Source: a virus
Virus record (IMG/VR): IMGVR_UViG_3300042338_000126
Span: 1-40,644 of that record
DNA: 40,644 nt
Strand: one strand, 5' to 3'
Positions 22,438 to 31,573 of this stretch are shown piece by piece. The first letter of the stretch is position 1; each line of letters opens with the position of its first letter. The notes beneath the pieces are model-generated. The model was not told where the DNA came from. It worked only from the letters and a program-made list of their open reading frames with translations, and did no database searches. A program made the position numbers and the translations under genes.

Positions 22438-24572
22438 CTATTCACCTCTGCCTCGTAGACCGTGCGGATGTTCTCGTCGGTGGCCTGCTTGCCGGCGGCG
22501 GCAATGGCCTGGCGGATGGCCTCGTACCTGTCAAACGGGATCTTGGTGCCGCGCACGTTGCGGTAGATGGTTCCGGATTCGGCGACCTGCCGCCTCTGCT
22601 CCTCGGTCATTCCGGCAATCGGCATTGGCTTCACCGCATATGTCTCGAACCACAGCGTGTCCCACGTGCGCCGCGACACCTCGCCGAAGTTCATGATGGC
22701 GTTGTCGATGATTTCCTGCCTGCGCTTGTCATCCACCGGGCCGGCCTCGCGCGCCTGACGCAGGCTATCCTCGATGCGCTGACGCAGCAGCAGAGACTGC
22801 GCGCGCTGATCGTCGTTGCTTGGGAACGCAAGATCCCTAAATCCGTTGTTCTCAAGCGTGGCATTAATGCGCTGGGCGTCGATGCTCGAAGCCTCCTTCG
22901 ATGCCGTGTTGGCCTTGCCCATCAGGCTGTTCCAAGTGCCTTCCGTGAACTTGCCCTTGCGTTCGGCTACCCAGTCAATCGTTACGATTCCAGGTGTGCG
23001 GTATGTTTCCTCTAGCGCCGTGACATCGTCGTAATCGGCAAACGGCGTTGTGAGCGCCTTGCGATCCTTTGGCGACAGAGCAGCGAACATGGGGCCAGGG
23101 ATTTGCTGTCCTGATGCGACAAGCCGCGTTGCCTCCGACATCAGCGACTCGTAGTCGTTCTTGGCCGCAGCATCGCGCTCGCTGTAGATCTCGCGGATCC
23201 TCGCGCGCGCAATCTCGCGCGTCGTGCGGTTCTCGATGCCGTTTGCCATCGCCAGAGCCTCCTGCTCGGAGCCTGGCAGGCGCGGCGTCTCGCGCATATC
23301 GATGCTGTTGACCCTGTCCATCGGCAGCGGTTCGCCGTTGCGCGAAAGCGAATACTGGAGCAGGCTGTTGCCCATGACGCCAATGGTCTCGCCACGCGAC
23401 ACCACCTTGCCTTGATACAGCGCGATGGCGCTCTCGCTGATGCCGCTGACGTTGCCAATGGTGGCGATGTCGCCGTTCTCAAGCTGCACACCGATGGTCA
23501 GCGTGCCGTTCTCGCGCTCGATGCCCATAATGACACCGTCGTACGGAGCGACGATCTGCGATCCTGGCTCTGCCTCGATGATGACGCCACCGCGCGCCTG
23601 TTGCTCCAGCTCGCCGATGCCCTCGCGAACGGCGGTTGTCCTGGTCGGCGTGGCGACCACATTGACGAATGGAGCCGTTCCGGCGACCGTCGACAGTCCA
23701 CGGCCTTCGACAATGGACTCCCCAAGCTCAAGCCCAGCCTGGCGCTCCTGCGCCACGACAAGCGTGTTGCGCAGCTGCTCGTAGTTGGCAGGCGACATCT
23801 GCTCGCGGATGCTGTCCACGTACCGGATGCCGCCGCTGAAGTCATCGTCTTGCATCAGCCTTCCGACGATGCCCTTGGCAACGTTGTCCATGACGCCGCG
23901 CTTGACGCCGAGCATGGCCTCGGAGTCTTCCGGATAGCCGGCGAGGCGCGCGCTCTTGACTGCCTCGTCCATCGCGTTGCGCAGGTTGACCGCAAACTTG
24001 CCTGTCGGGTTGCCGCTGCGGTCGACTGCGTTGTCGCCTCGCGAGCGGTACTCGTTGACTGCCTCGCCCTGGTAACGCTCCGACCGTGCAGCCGACTCGG
24101 TCGCGTTCCACTTGACCACCTGCTCGTTGCGGTGGCCGTACATCTGGGTGCGGAAGTTCGACAGGTTGCGCGCAGTCGCATTCTGGAACATCTGCCGCTG
24201 CACGTTGTTGTCGAGGCTGTCCTGGATTGCCTGCGCGCGCTCTGCCAGCGCGTCCTGCGCAGCCTGAAACTGCACCTCGGCATCCTGCCCACGGCTGTAC
24301 ATGTACCCCTGCTTGCCGCGCAGGATCTCGTTGGCGGCGTCGAGGAACTGCGTATCAGCCTGCTTCGCGCGCGCGGAGTTGATGTCATCGGTCATGATCT
24401 GGCCGATGCGCCACAGCGTCTGGCCTACCGACTGCGTCGTGCGCCCCAGCTCGACCTGCTGCTCTGCCGCAAGGTTCTGCATCGGCGCAACGCCAGGCGC
24501 CACGAACTGGACATTTGCGCCCTCGCCAGACACGCCGACCTGCGGCACGAAACTTGTTGGAACCTGTGGCAT
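22434..24572 (-). CDS. Internal virion (ejectosome) protein with degenerate M23-like domain
   Basis: The protein has 712 residues. The N-terminal 300 residues are helical and rich in Q, A and R (QADTQFLDAANEILRGKQGYM, RQMFQNATARNLSNF), as in T7 gp15-type core proteins. Residues about 335-418 look like a lysostaphin/M23 barrel: IVAPYDGVIMGIERENGTLT, GKVVSRGETIGVMGNS, then SLLQYSLSRNGEPLPMD. In active M23 enzymes the last block carries HxH, but here those positions are Q and L, so catalysis is unlikely. The rest is helical. It lies between the gp14-like and giant genes with overlapping ends, as expected for a three-part DNA-ejection complex. Confidence 0.8.
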   Translation of the reverse strand: MPQVPTSFVPQVGVSGEGANVQFVAPGVAPMQNLAAEQQVELGRTTQSVGQTLWRIGQIMTDDINSARAKQADTQFLDAANEILRGKQGYMYSRGQDAEVQFQAAQDALAERAQAIQDSLDNNVQRQMFQNATARNLSNFRTQMYGHRNEQVVKWNATESAARSERYQGEAVNEYRSRGDNAVDRSGNPTGKFAVNLRNAMDEAVKSARLAGYPEDSEAMLGVKRGVMDNVAKGIVGRLMQDDDFSGGIRYVDSIREQMSPANYEQLRNTLVVAQERQAGLELGESIVEGRGLSTVAGTAPFVNVVATPTRTTAVREGIGELEQQARGGVIIEAEPGSQIVAPYDGVIMGIERENGTLTIGVQLENGDIATIGNVSGISESAIALYQGKVVSRGETIGVMGNSLLQYSLSRNGEPLPMDRVNSIDMRETPRLPGSEQEALAMANGIENRTTREIARARIREIYSERDAAAKNDYESLMSEATRLVASGQQIPGPMFAALSPKDRKALTTPFADYDDVTALEETYRTPGIVTIDWVAERKGKFTEGTWNSLMGKANTASKEASSIDAQRINATLENNGFRDLAFPSNDDQRAQSLLLRQRIEDSLRQAREAGPVDDKRRQEIIDNAIMNFGEVSRRTWDTLWFETYAVKPMPIAGMTEEQRRQVAESGTIYRNVRGTKIPFDRYEAIRQAIAAAGKQATDENIRTVYEAEVNR

Positions 24573-25309
24573 CAGAAGCTCCTATTGCCGGCTGCGGCCA
24601 TAGCCGCCAGCATGTCCTCGAAGCGCCTGTTCTGCGCCCATGTCTGGCCGATCTGGCCGGCAGACCCCAGCAGGCTCGTGAACGCCCCAAGGCCGGGGCT
24701 GATCGTTCCAGCCGTCCCGTACAGGTTGGACGCGCTGACGCCAGCCATGACCGCCTGCGTCTGGTAGTTGACCGCCTGCATCCGCTGCGCCTCGGCAGCG
24801 CGTACCCGGTTGGCGTCCATCGTCAGACGGTCGATGTCCGAAACGATGTCCATGCTGGCGATGACCTCGCGCGTCGAGCCGACCCCGAGCTGACCGCCCC
24901 TAGCAGCCAAGCCCGTGACCGCTGACGCCCTCCGCTGCCCCATAGCCATTCCGACCCGCCCCATCTCCCGGGCGCCCGCCAGGAGCGTCTGCTGGGCTGC
25001 AAACTCGGCCCCACGGGCGTTGACCCGGGCCATCTGCGCCTGGAACCGCTGGGCGCTTGCCTGCTGCTTAAGCTGACTCTTCTGGCTCTCTGCGGCGTAA
25101 TAGGTGCCGATGGCGCTATTTATGGCACCAAACAGCGACATGACCATGCCAGCCGTCCCAAGCGCCTCGGCGCCGGCGAGCGGGTTGGTGCCACCTACCG
25201 GCAGGTTGGCGAATCCGGTAGCCGGAGCCATCGTTGACGCCATCGGTGAGAACATCGCCGACGGGTCATTGAGCATCACGTAGTTGGTCTGCGCTCCAAA
25301 GCTGCTCAT
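24572..25309 (-). CDS. Internal virion protein, T7 gp14-like
   Basis: The protein has 245 residues. A low-complexity N-terminus leads to one hydrophobic helix (AGMVMSLFGAINSAIGTYYAA, about residues 53-73). A long Q/A/R-rich helical part follows: QLKQQASAQRFQAQMARVNARGAEFAAQ, then a GVGSTREVIASMDIVSDIDRLTMDANRVRAAEAQR segment. That order is shared by the smallest ejection protein of podoviruses, which forms the outer-membrane part of the ejection channel. Its last base is shared with the start of the gp15-like gene, and it directly follows the tail nozzle gene. Confidence 0.8.
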   Translation of the reverse strand: MSSFGAQTNYVMLNDPSAMFSPMASTMAPATGFANLPVGGTNPLAGAEALGTAGMVMSLFGAINSAIGTYYAAESQKSQLKQQASAQRFQAQMARVNARGAEFAAQQTLLAGAREMGRVGMAMGQRRASAVTGLAARGGQLGVGSTREVIASMDIVSDIDRLTMDANRVRAAEAQRMQAVNYQTQAVMAGVSASNLYGTAGTISPGLGAFTSLLGSAGQIGQTWAQNRRFEDMLAAMAAAGNRSF

Positions 25310-25310
25310 C

Positions 25311-28300
25311 TCATCCTCCGATTACGACCTCAAGGGTCATGCCGATCACGGTCAGCGGCAGAGGGTCAGACTGTCGCACGAACACCTGACCGGAGTTCTG
25401 CCAGCTCGGCGTCAGCAGAACCTCAATCTCGTCAGTCTTGAGCGACGGCGGCGAACCGTAAGGCTCGGTTGTACGCAGCTTGGCCTCGACCAGCTTTTCC
25501 GCGTCAGGCCCGACGAACAGGCCGCTGGAGCGGTACACGCGCACGTAGGCGTTGTTGATGTTCTTCGCGCGGCCCTGACCGAACGCCTCGATGTTGAGGG
25601 TGACAGGCATCGTCTGCAAGTCAGCCACGTACGGCAGGCCGACATGCACGATGCTGCACGGACGTTCAAGGCTGATGCTGCCAGAGGCGACGGTCTTCTG
25701 CGCCATGACCGCGCCGTCGCCAAGCACGTTCACGACCTTCCCTTCGAGGTGCGACAGGCCGCTGATCGAGTCGCGCGCCCATGCCCAGGCTGTGGTCGCC
25801 ACGCCTCGAAGTGCCACGGGCAGAGTCCGGTCGACGCGCGCGGTAGCCACCGTCGTGCTGCTCACTGTAAGGATCTTTAGCCGGTATTTATTACCGTCGG
25901 TGTCGGTTACGACGATCTCGTCGTTGACGTCCGTGGTCGCCGGGAACGCATAGATGCCTGCGCTAGCGGTGACCGTCAGCGTATCGGCCGGCCCCCACGT
26001 GCTTCCGCCTGTCACCGTCACCGTCGTGCTGCCCGTGTTCGTGCCGTTGTAGGTCAACCCGGAGTCCACAAAGAACGCATCCGCAAGTGCCTCGAACGTG
26101 CGCGGAGCCATGCGCTCGACGTACCGCTTGGTCTGGCCGTTGATTGTGCGCTTGACCGCCACGTACAGGTTGTCGTCAGCGCCCTCTGCAACCGTCGTGC
26201 AGCTCTCAAATGTGCCGTCTGTGTCGTGCTGGTGCCACGCTCCGATCTGCTGTTCTGGGATGTACGTCAGTCCCAGCAGCTTGCCGGTAGTGGACACAAA
26301 CCACAGCAATGGTTGCGGCGCCTTCGAGAAGCACATGTCCACAATCTCGAAGTTGTCAAACAGGTGCGATGCCCTGATCGACAGGTCGCCAGTCACGAAA
26401 CCGTTGGCCTGCCACGAGTATCCAAGCTCGCGCACGTGGCCGCCACGCGCAGAGCAGTACACCAGGCTATTGTTGATGATTGACGGCTGCACGTTGCTGG
26501 CGCCGATGTAGGACTGCGGACGCACGCTGATGGTTGTTGGCGTGATTACGTCGGAGTTGACCGGCGACACGCGCCACTCGGCGCTGCTAGTCAGAAGCAC
26601 AAGCTGCGTCAGCGGCACAATGTGCCTGATCGTGTTGGCCTCGCGCGCAGCCACGCTGAAATAGATGCGGTCGCTGTCCTTGACAGGCAGCGAGTACGAG
26701 AGATCGCTCTCGGTTCCAGAGCGAGTCATCCAGAGTGCCTGCGGCTGGTCAGTCGTGCCGGCAAACACGCGGCGCTGCTCGAAGTAGCTGACTGCGCCAG
26801 GGTAGTTCGTGCCTGACAGGACAGGCGTGCCGAATGTGGCGCTCGAACCGCCGGCTGCATTCGTGATGGTGATTGTCGGTGCGGTGTAGTTGCTACCGCC
26901 ACTGACAACCTTGAGTGCCGTGATGACGCCACCGCTGATTTCCGGGACGATGACCGCACCAGATCCAGTCGAGTCGGTGACGCTAATCGTGACCGCTTCG
27001 TACACGATGGGGCTGACCACAGGAGCGATGACGGCGCCAACGCCTGCCGGGTTGGTCGATGTGCCAGTATCGCCAAGCACGAAGATCGGCGCCGTGTACC
27101 CGCTGCCTGCGTTGTTGACCGTCACCGACGTAATCGGGTTTGGCGATCCGCCAACATTGACCGTGAACGTGGCGCCAGATCCTGTCGGGTCGGTCACAGT
27201 CAGCGTTGGCGTGTTGTAGCCACTTCCGCCTGACACCACATTGACGCCAGTGATCGAGCCACCAGTAAACGACGTCTCGTAGTTGCTGCCGCCGTTCGTG
27301 ACAGGCACGCTGACGATGGCATTGACCGCAAACGAAGGGTCGTAGATCGGCGGCGTGATGCCGAGGTCTGGCGCAATGTTGTTGTCGGTGAACTCCAGCG
27401 CCTCGGTCTGGCCGATGAATCCGTACAGACCAGACTGCTTCTTGTACACGTTGTAGCGAACCGCGTCCGTCGAAGGATTCCAGCTGATGACGTTGTACGC
27501 GCCAGTCACGTTGAGGTTGTTGATGCCGACAGCGGCAACGCTCGTAACGCTCTCGTCAAGGCCGTTCTCGGCAATCGCTGTCACGACATACGTGTTCTCA
27601 ACATCAGCCGTCTTGGCCGCGTTCTGGAGCTTGCCGCCTGATGTGTACGTGCTGAATGTCGTGGTGTTGACAGGGACGGCAGTCGTGTAGCTCTTGAGCG
27701 TAATCTTGTCATCTGCCGGTCGCGTATTGACCACGTAGAAGTCGCTGGCAAGCTGCGTCATCCCGCCCACATTGCTGACGTACACGGAATCTCCGGCCAC
27801 CAATCCGTGGTTGCTGGCAGTCGTGACGACTCCAGGGTTTGCCTTGTTGATGTTTGTGATGTTGAGGGTAAAGCCAGACGATGCCGTAACGGATACGCCA
27901 GTTGGAGGGTTTAGCAGCGGCGCAAAGTTGATGACAGACAGCACCCAATTGGTGGCTCCAAGCCGGCGCAGCTCGCGAGGCGCGTGGGCTGGATGCACGA
28001 GCGTCATGACGTCTGCGCTCTGCACGTAGTGGATGTCGAACAGCTGCGACTCGGTGTATGGGTTTGCCACCTCGTAAGGCACGCCACCGGACAGGATGGT
28101 GCCTCCGTTGCTGTGGAACCTGAAGTATCCGGCTCCCATCTCAATGACAACCGTCTGGGTCGTGCTGAACGTAAATGGAATCAGCCGCACCTTCTTGGTG
28201 CTGTCCTTCACCTCGCGCACGAACTGAAACCCGGATCGGTTCTCTGCCGGCCCCTGCGGCATGGCGATGAAGTTGCGCATTGTCGCCGCGCCGGTCTGGA

Positions 28301-28385
28301 ACTTGGTGTCATCGATGCGGCCAAACATCTCCGGCGACATCTCGCCGCCGCCAAACGAACGGTTGTAGATGCGCGTGGCTGGCAT
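25311..28385 (-). CDS. Tail tubular protein B-like (nozzle) with inserted repeat domains
   Basis: The protein has 1,024 residues, longer than T7 gp12 (about 794). The N-terminus RIYNRSFGGGEMSPEMFGRIDDTKFQTG, MPQGPAENRSGFQFV and RLIPFTFSTTQTVVIEMG is the standard start of this family. Insertions account for the extra length. A GVVTTASNHGLVAGDSVYVSNVGGM domain lies at about 185-215, and a fibronectin-like segment at about 265-345. Four or more GGSxYxxPTxTxT-type repeats occupy about 360-530. The C-terminal part (YFEQRRVFAGTTDQPQALWMTRSG onward) returns to the nozzle core. It forms the distal tube through which DNA leaves. Confidence 0.88.
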   Translation of the reverse strand: MPATRIYNRSFGGGEMSPEMFGRIDDTKFQTGAATMRNFIAMPQGPAENRSGFQFVREVKDSTKKVRLIPFTFSTTQTVVIEMGAGYFRFHSNGGTILSGGVPYEVANPYTESQLFDIHYVQSADVMTLVHPAHAPRELRRLGATNWVLSVINFAPLLNPPTGVSVTASSGFTLNITNINKANPGVVTTASNHGLVAGDSVYVSNVGGMTQLASDFYVVNTRPADDKITLKSYTTAVPVNTTTFSTYTSGGKLQNAAKTADVENTYVVTAIAENGLDESVTSVAAVGINNLNVTGAYNVISWNPSTDAVRYNVYKKQSGLYGFIGQTEALEFTDNNIAPDLGITPPIYDPSFAVNAIVSVPVTNGGSNYETSFTGGSITGVNVVSGGSGYNTPTLTVTDPTGSGATFTVNVGGSPNPITSVTVNNAGSGYTAPIFVLGDTGTSTNPAGVGAVIAPVVSPIVYEAVTISVTDSTGSGAVIVPEISGGVITALKVVSGGSNYTAPTITITNAAGGSSATFGTPVLSGTNYPGAVSYFEQRRVFAGTTDQPQALWMTRSGTESDLSYSLPVKDSDRIYFSVAAREANTIRHIVPLTQLVLLTSSAEWRVSPVNSDVITPTTISVRPQSYIGASNVQPSIINNSLVYCSARGGHVRELGYSWQANGFVTGDLSIRASHLFDNFEIVDMCFSKAPQPLLWFVSTTGKLLGLTYIPEQQIGAWHQHDTDGTFESCTTVAEGADDNLYVAVKRTINGQTKRYVERMAPRTFEALADAFFVDSGLTYNGTNTGSTTVTVTGGSTWGPADTLTVTASAGIYAFPATTDVNDEIVVTDTDGNKYRLKILTVSSTTVATARVDRTLPVALRGVATTAWAWARDSISGLSHLEGKVVNVLGDGAVMAQKTVASGSISLERPCSIVHVGLPYVADLQTMPVTLNIEAFGQGRAKNINNAYVRVYRSSGLFVGPDAEKLVEAKLRTTEPYGSPPSLKTDEIEVLLTPSWQNSGQVFVRQSDPLPLTVIGMTLEVVIGG

Positions 28386-28388
28386 GGT

Positions 28389-29069
28389 TTAGCGGCCCGC
28401 CGACCAAGGGACAATGTGTTCGACCTTGATGTTGCGCTGCGCCCCGTCAGTGCGCTTGGCCTCTCCGAGGTACTGCGCCATCATCTGCATGCAACGCTTG
28501 GCCTCGGCAGAACCTTGGTCGCCCTTGATGACCGGGCCTGCCAGCATGCTCGCGAGGTGCCACGACAGGCACTGCACAAACAGCGGCGAGAACTTTGTGG
28601 CGTCCGTGATGTACGCCTGGTACCGCAGCATCGGCGTCTCCTGGTTGGTGTACAGCACCATGTTGCCGCTCGCGTCGGTCTCGACGCTAAACGGCTGCGG
28701 CACGTACATGCCACCGGAGATGACTGGCGAATAGTTGTGCGCCCAGCCAGGCGTGTCGGTCGGCACGAACCTGGTCGCGTAGTCGTCGTAGGCGTCGGGC
28801 GGCATGACGGCGACGGCGACCATCAGGTCTGCCGGCAGCGCGTATGCGTACTTCCATTCTGGCCACGGCTGCGCGACCTGCGCGAGGTTGACGCGCTTGG
28901 ACGCAAAGTTCCATGCGTGCATGTTCAGCAGTCCGTCGCGCGCGATTGGATAGAACCTCGCGCAATGCTCTGCCTGCGCAGACCCTTCGGGCGGGCTGAT
29001 GCTGGCCACCGTAGCTGTGTCGCCAAGGTGAGCTAGCGCAAGGTTGCAGATGTCGACTTCCGATGGCAT
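28389..29069 (-). CDS. Tail tubular protein A-like (head-tail adaptor)
   Basis: The protein has 226 residues. ATG 29069 follows AGGAGTGTGCA. The opening VDICNLALAHLGDTATVASISPPEGSAQAEHC, then RDGLLNMHAWNFASKR and YAYALPADLM, is the typical tail tubular A pattern. The C-terminal half (YQAYITDATKFSPLFVQCLSWHLASMLAGPVIKG) completes the fold. It makes the ring between portal and nozzle. The nozzle gene follows three bases later, and a strong terminator lies just upstream, separating tail genes from the highly expressed capsid genes. Confidence 0.88.
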   Translation of the reverse strand: MPSEVDICNLALAHLGDTATVASISPPEGSAQAEHCARFYPIARDGLLNMHAWNFASKRVNLAQVAQPWPEWKYAYALPADLMVAVAVMPPDAYDDYATRFVPTDTPGWAHNYSPVISGGMYVPQPFSVETDASGNMVLYTNQETPMLRYQAYITDATKFSPLFVQCLSWHLASMLAGPVIKGDQGSAEAKRCMQMMAQYLGEAKRTDGAQRNIKVEHIVPWSAGR

Positions 29070-29085
29070 TGCACACTCCTATGAG

Positions 29086-29131
29086 AAACGAGGGGAGCCG
29101 TGGCGTGAACCAGCGGCTCCCCTCGCGTTTC
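29086..29131 (-). terminator. Terminator after the capsid gene cluster
   Basis: AGGGGAGCCG (29091-29100) pairs perfectly with CGGCTCCCCT (29114-29123) around 13 bases, and the outer GAAACG/CGTTTC also pair around a two-base bulge. Leftward it is followed by CGTTTCTC. It sits in the 83-base gap after the capsid-cement and small-protein genes. It probably lowers expression of the tail genes relative to capsid genes, by partial termination. Confidence 0.85.
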
Positions 29132-29152
29132 CTGCGTCAGGATGCCCGCCAG

Positions 29153-29350
29153 TCAGTCCGCGCTCTTTGCCCGCCTGCCCCGCAGCCTGGGAGCGGCGTG
29201 CGCGTCCTCGCTGTCCTGGTTGGACTGCGGGGGCGCCGCCGGCTTGAGCTGGTCAAGGCATGCATTGGGTGGGCCGTTGTACTCGAACACATCGCCCTCC
29301 TGACGGAGGCCGTTGTCCACGAAGCACACTCGATTTGCGCGTACCTGCAT
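29153..29350 (-). CDS. Small conserved head-tail region protein
   Basis: The protein has 65 residues. It begins MQVRANRVCFVDNGLRQEGDVFEY, a pattern seen in many podoviruses and siphoviruses as small proteins coded after the capsid gene. The C-terminus is polar and ends RGRRAKSAD. It may be a minor head or head-completion protein. Function is unknown. Confidence 0.78.
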   Translation of the reverse strand: MQVRANRVCFVDNGLRQEGDVFEYNGPPNACLDQLKPAAPPQSNQDSEDAHAAPRLRGRRAKSAD

Positions 29351-29367
29351 GGCGGATCCTTGCTAGA

Positions 29368-29832
29368 TCAGGTCACCGAGAAGCCGCCGGCATAGAACCT
29401 GCGGCCGTCCTGGATGTCCAGCACGAGCTGCGCGGTCACGTTGCCGGCCGAGTGCGTTCCGGTGGTCACGACCTGCGCGCCGATGTACCGGAGCGAGGAC
29501 TGGCCGATCAGGCCCGGATCGAGCTTGAGCGCGATGAGCTTGCCTGCGCCGAGGTCAGCCGTGGCAATTGTGCCGGTGGACGCAATCACGACGGGGCTGG
29601 TCAGCGTGTCGGCTGCGGACATCACCACGCGGAACGTGGCGTTGGTGCCGCCGGCGAGCGCAGTTGCGACATTGAAGACCGCATTGATCGTGCGTCCCTC
29701 TGCGATGTCGTTGTTCTGCGTGCCGGTGCCGACCGTGCTCGAGCGCACGTCGATGACGTCGGCGCACGAGTACGTGGCCGCCGAGGTGATGGCGCCCGTG
29801 GCGCCGAAGGTGAGGTTCTTGTCGAGAATCAT
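29368..29832 (-). CDS. Bbp16-family capsid cement protein
   Basis: The protein has 154 residues. MILDKNLTFGATGAITSAATYSCADVIDVR, then DIAEGRTINAVFNVATAL, FRVVMSAADTLTSPVVI and a C-terminal HSAGNVTAQLVLDIQDGRRFYAGGF match the Bbp16 capsid cement family known from Bordetella phage BPP-1. Such proteins bind between capsomers and stabilise the shell. It follows the major capsid gene, the same order as in BPP-1, and precedes a terminator. Confidence 0.88.
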   Translation of the reverse strand: MILDKNLTFGATGAITSAATYSCADVIDVRSSTVGTGTQNNDIAEGRTINAVFNVATALAGGTNATFRVVMSAADTLTSPVVIASTGTIATADLGAGKLIALKLDPGLIGQSSLRYIGAQVVTTGTHSAGNVTAQLVLDIQDGRRFYAGGFSVT

Positions 29833-29866
29833 GTGAGTGGTGTCCCTTCAGTGGTTGCGGACGTCA

Positions 29867-30892
29867 TCAGCTGACGACGGCCTCGGTGTTGATGATGGCG
29901 TCCGTGCGGCGCAGGGGCACGCCCTGGAACGACAGCCAGCTGTATGGCGTGCCGAACTGCGACAGACCCTCGTTGACCTTCAGCACGTACTGCGACTTGT
30001 CGAGCGCAGCGATTGCGAGGCCGGAGTGAACGGTGCGGTTCATGTAGAACGCGGCACGACCCATAGCCATGTTGGGGATGCGGTAGAGCGCGCGCGACAT
30101 GAGCTTGATCAGCGCCGTCGCATCGCCCGCCTCCTGCGTGCCGGCCTGCGCGATCAGGTCGTCGGTGTCGATGTTGCAGATGCGCACGACGTAGCGCCAG
30201 TCCTTGACGACCAGGCCGTTCTTCCACTGGTAGCGGGTGGCATAAGCCTGGAGCCGCGTGCCATCGGAGTTGTAGACGGTCTGCTCGCCGAGATCCTCGT
30301 GCATGAGGCCGGCCTTGCTGCCCTTGGGGAACGGGCAGTAGACCGTGTTGTCGCCCCAGATCACGAGGTACACGGAGGTGTTGCTCGTCGCGTCCGAGCC
30401 GCCTGCGGTGATCACGTTCTGCGAGTTGTTCGAGCCGGTGAGGGCCGAGTAGCGCGGAGCGAGGCCGAGGAACTGCTTGGGATCGGTGCCGGGGTTGCCG
30501 TAGAACAGCGTGGTCGCCATCGTCTGGTTCATCGCCTCAAGGAAGGCGGTGTCCTCGGACAGGCGGAACTGGGCCGTATTGCCGTTGAGCATGGCCAAGT
30601 CCTTGTCGACCTCGCTGCGGGCCTCGAGCATGCCGCAAGCCTCATCGACCTGCGCGGTCGTGGACTTGGTGCTGGGGATGCCCTGGTTGAGGGCGCGCCA
30701 GTAGACGGTCGGAAGACCCGTGCGAATCACCACGCGCTCGCCGGTGGGCAGGTTGCCCTCCTTGAACACGCAGTCTTCGAGGATCTCGTTGCTCTGCGAG
30801 AGCAGCTCGGCGATGACCGGAACGCGGCCATCTGGATCGGTTCGCTTCGCCCAGTCGGCGAGCGTCAGGTTTGAGGTGGAGAGAGTTGCCAT
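29867..30892 (-). CDS. Major capsid protein
   Basis: The protein has 341 residues. The N-terminus (TLADWAKRTDPDGRVPVIAELLSQSNEILEDCVFKEGNLPTGERVVIRTGLP) and the sections QVDEACGMLEARSEVDKDLA and MNRTVHSGLAIAALDKS match the major capsid proteins of BPP-1-like podoviruses, with an HK97 fold expected. The position between scaffold and cement genes supports this. It should be the most abundant virion protein, and element copy B stands upstream of its cluster. Confidence 0.88.
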   Translation of the reverse strand: MATLSTSNLTLADWAKRTDPDGRVPVIAELLSQSNEILEDCVFKEGNLPTGERVVIRTGLPTVYWRALNQGIPSTKSTTAQVDEACGMLEARSEVDKDLAMLNGNTAQFRLSEDTAFLEAMNQTMATTLFYGNPGTDPKQFLGLAPRYSALTGSNNSQNVITAGGSDATSNTSVYLVIWGDNTVYCPFPKGSKAGLMHEDLGEQTVYNSDGTRLQAYATRYQWKNGLVVKDWRYVVRICNIDTDDLIAQAGTQEAGDATALIKLMSRALYRIPNMAMGRAAFYMNRTVHSGLAIAALDKSQYVLKVNEGLSQFGTPYSWLSFQGVPLRRTDAIINTEAVVS

Positions 30893-30907
30893 TGCTGGCT
30901 AGTCCTT

Positions 30908-31573
30908 TCAGTTTGGGTTTGGATAGAGGGCAGAGGCAGCGTCGGCGAACGACTTGGGCAACGGCTTGCCGCCGGTGCCGGCCGAACGTCCGACGTACGT
31001 GTCCTCGGAAATCGACTTGCCCGCCCTGTACATCAGCCGGATGATCTCCGGGTGATTGCCCAGGCCGGATTCGTTGAGCAGTGCGCGAAGCTCGGGAGTC
31101 CCAAACTGGTCGAGCGCCTTCTTGGCCACCGCGAGGTTCTCGGCGATCTTGTCGCCTCCAAACTCCGCGTCGGTCTTGCTGGCTTCCACCCACTCGGTGC
31201 GGATGGACTCAATCTGGGCCTGCTGCCGTTGCGCCATTTGCGGCGCCATGCGGTCGAGGATCTTCTGCGCGGAATCCTGCGTCAGGCCAAGCTCCTTGGC
31301 AACCTCCGCAAACGTCGACATCGTCTCGGAGTCGAGTGTCCTGCCCTCGACGGGCTTGAACTCGTACTTGTCCGGTGCGCCCTGCGGCGCATCCGGTGCC
31401 TTGTCGCCTACCGCCTTGGCTGCATCCGCAGCTTGCGGCGCCTGATTCGCAGTGTCCTTCTGCACAACTGGTGCCGCCTGCGCAGCTGGTGCTGCGGCAT
31501 TCGGCGAACTGACAGACAGCGCGTCCGCGTTACTGGTTGTTGGCGCTGGCGCTGTCTGGTTGGTTTCGGTCAT
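30908..31573 (-). CDS. Capsid scaffolding protein
   Basis: The protein has 221 residues. The first 70 residues are disordered and rich in A, P, Q and N. A helical core follows (TMSTFAEVAKELGLTQDSAQKILDRMAPQMAQRQQAQIESI, then KIAENLAVAKKALDQFGTPEL), and the tail ends FADAASALYPNPN. This composition and place directly before the major capsid gene are those of podovirus scaffolds. Scaffolds direct procapsid assembly and leave before packaging. It overlaps the Bbp19 gene by 44 bases in another frame. Confidence 0.82.
   Translation of the reverse strand: MTETNQTAPAPTTSNADALSVSSPNAAAPAAQAAPVVQKDTANQAPQAADAAKAVGDKAPDAPQGAPDKYEFKPVEGRTLDSETMSTFAEVAKELGLTQDSAQKILDRMAPQMAQRQQAQIESIRTEWVEASKTDAEFGGDKIAENLAVAKKALDQFGTPELRALLNESGLGNHPEIIRLMYRAGKSISEDTYVGRSAGTGGKPLPKSFADAASALYPNPN

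Noticed and set aside
27984-29036. 350-codon plus-strand frame opposite tail tubular genes
   Set aside because: Both genes on the other strand are firmly recognised; the plus frame has no ribosome site or family.
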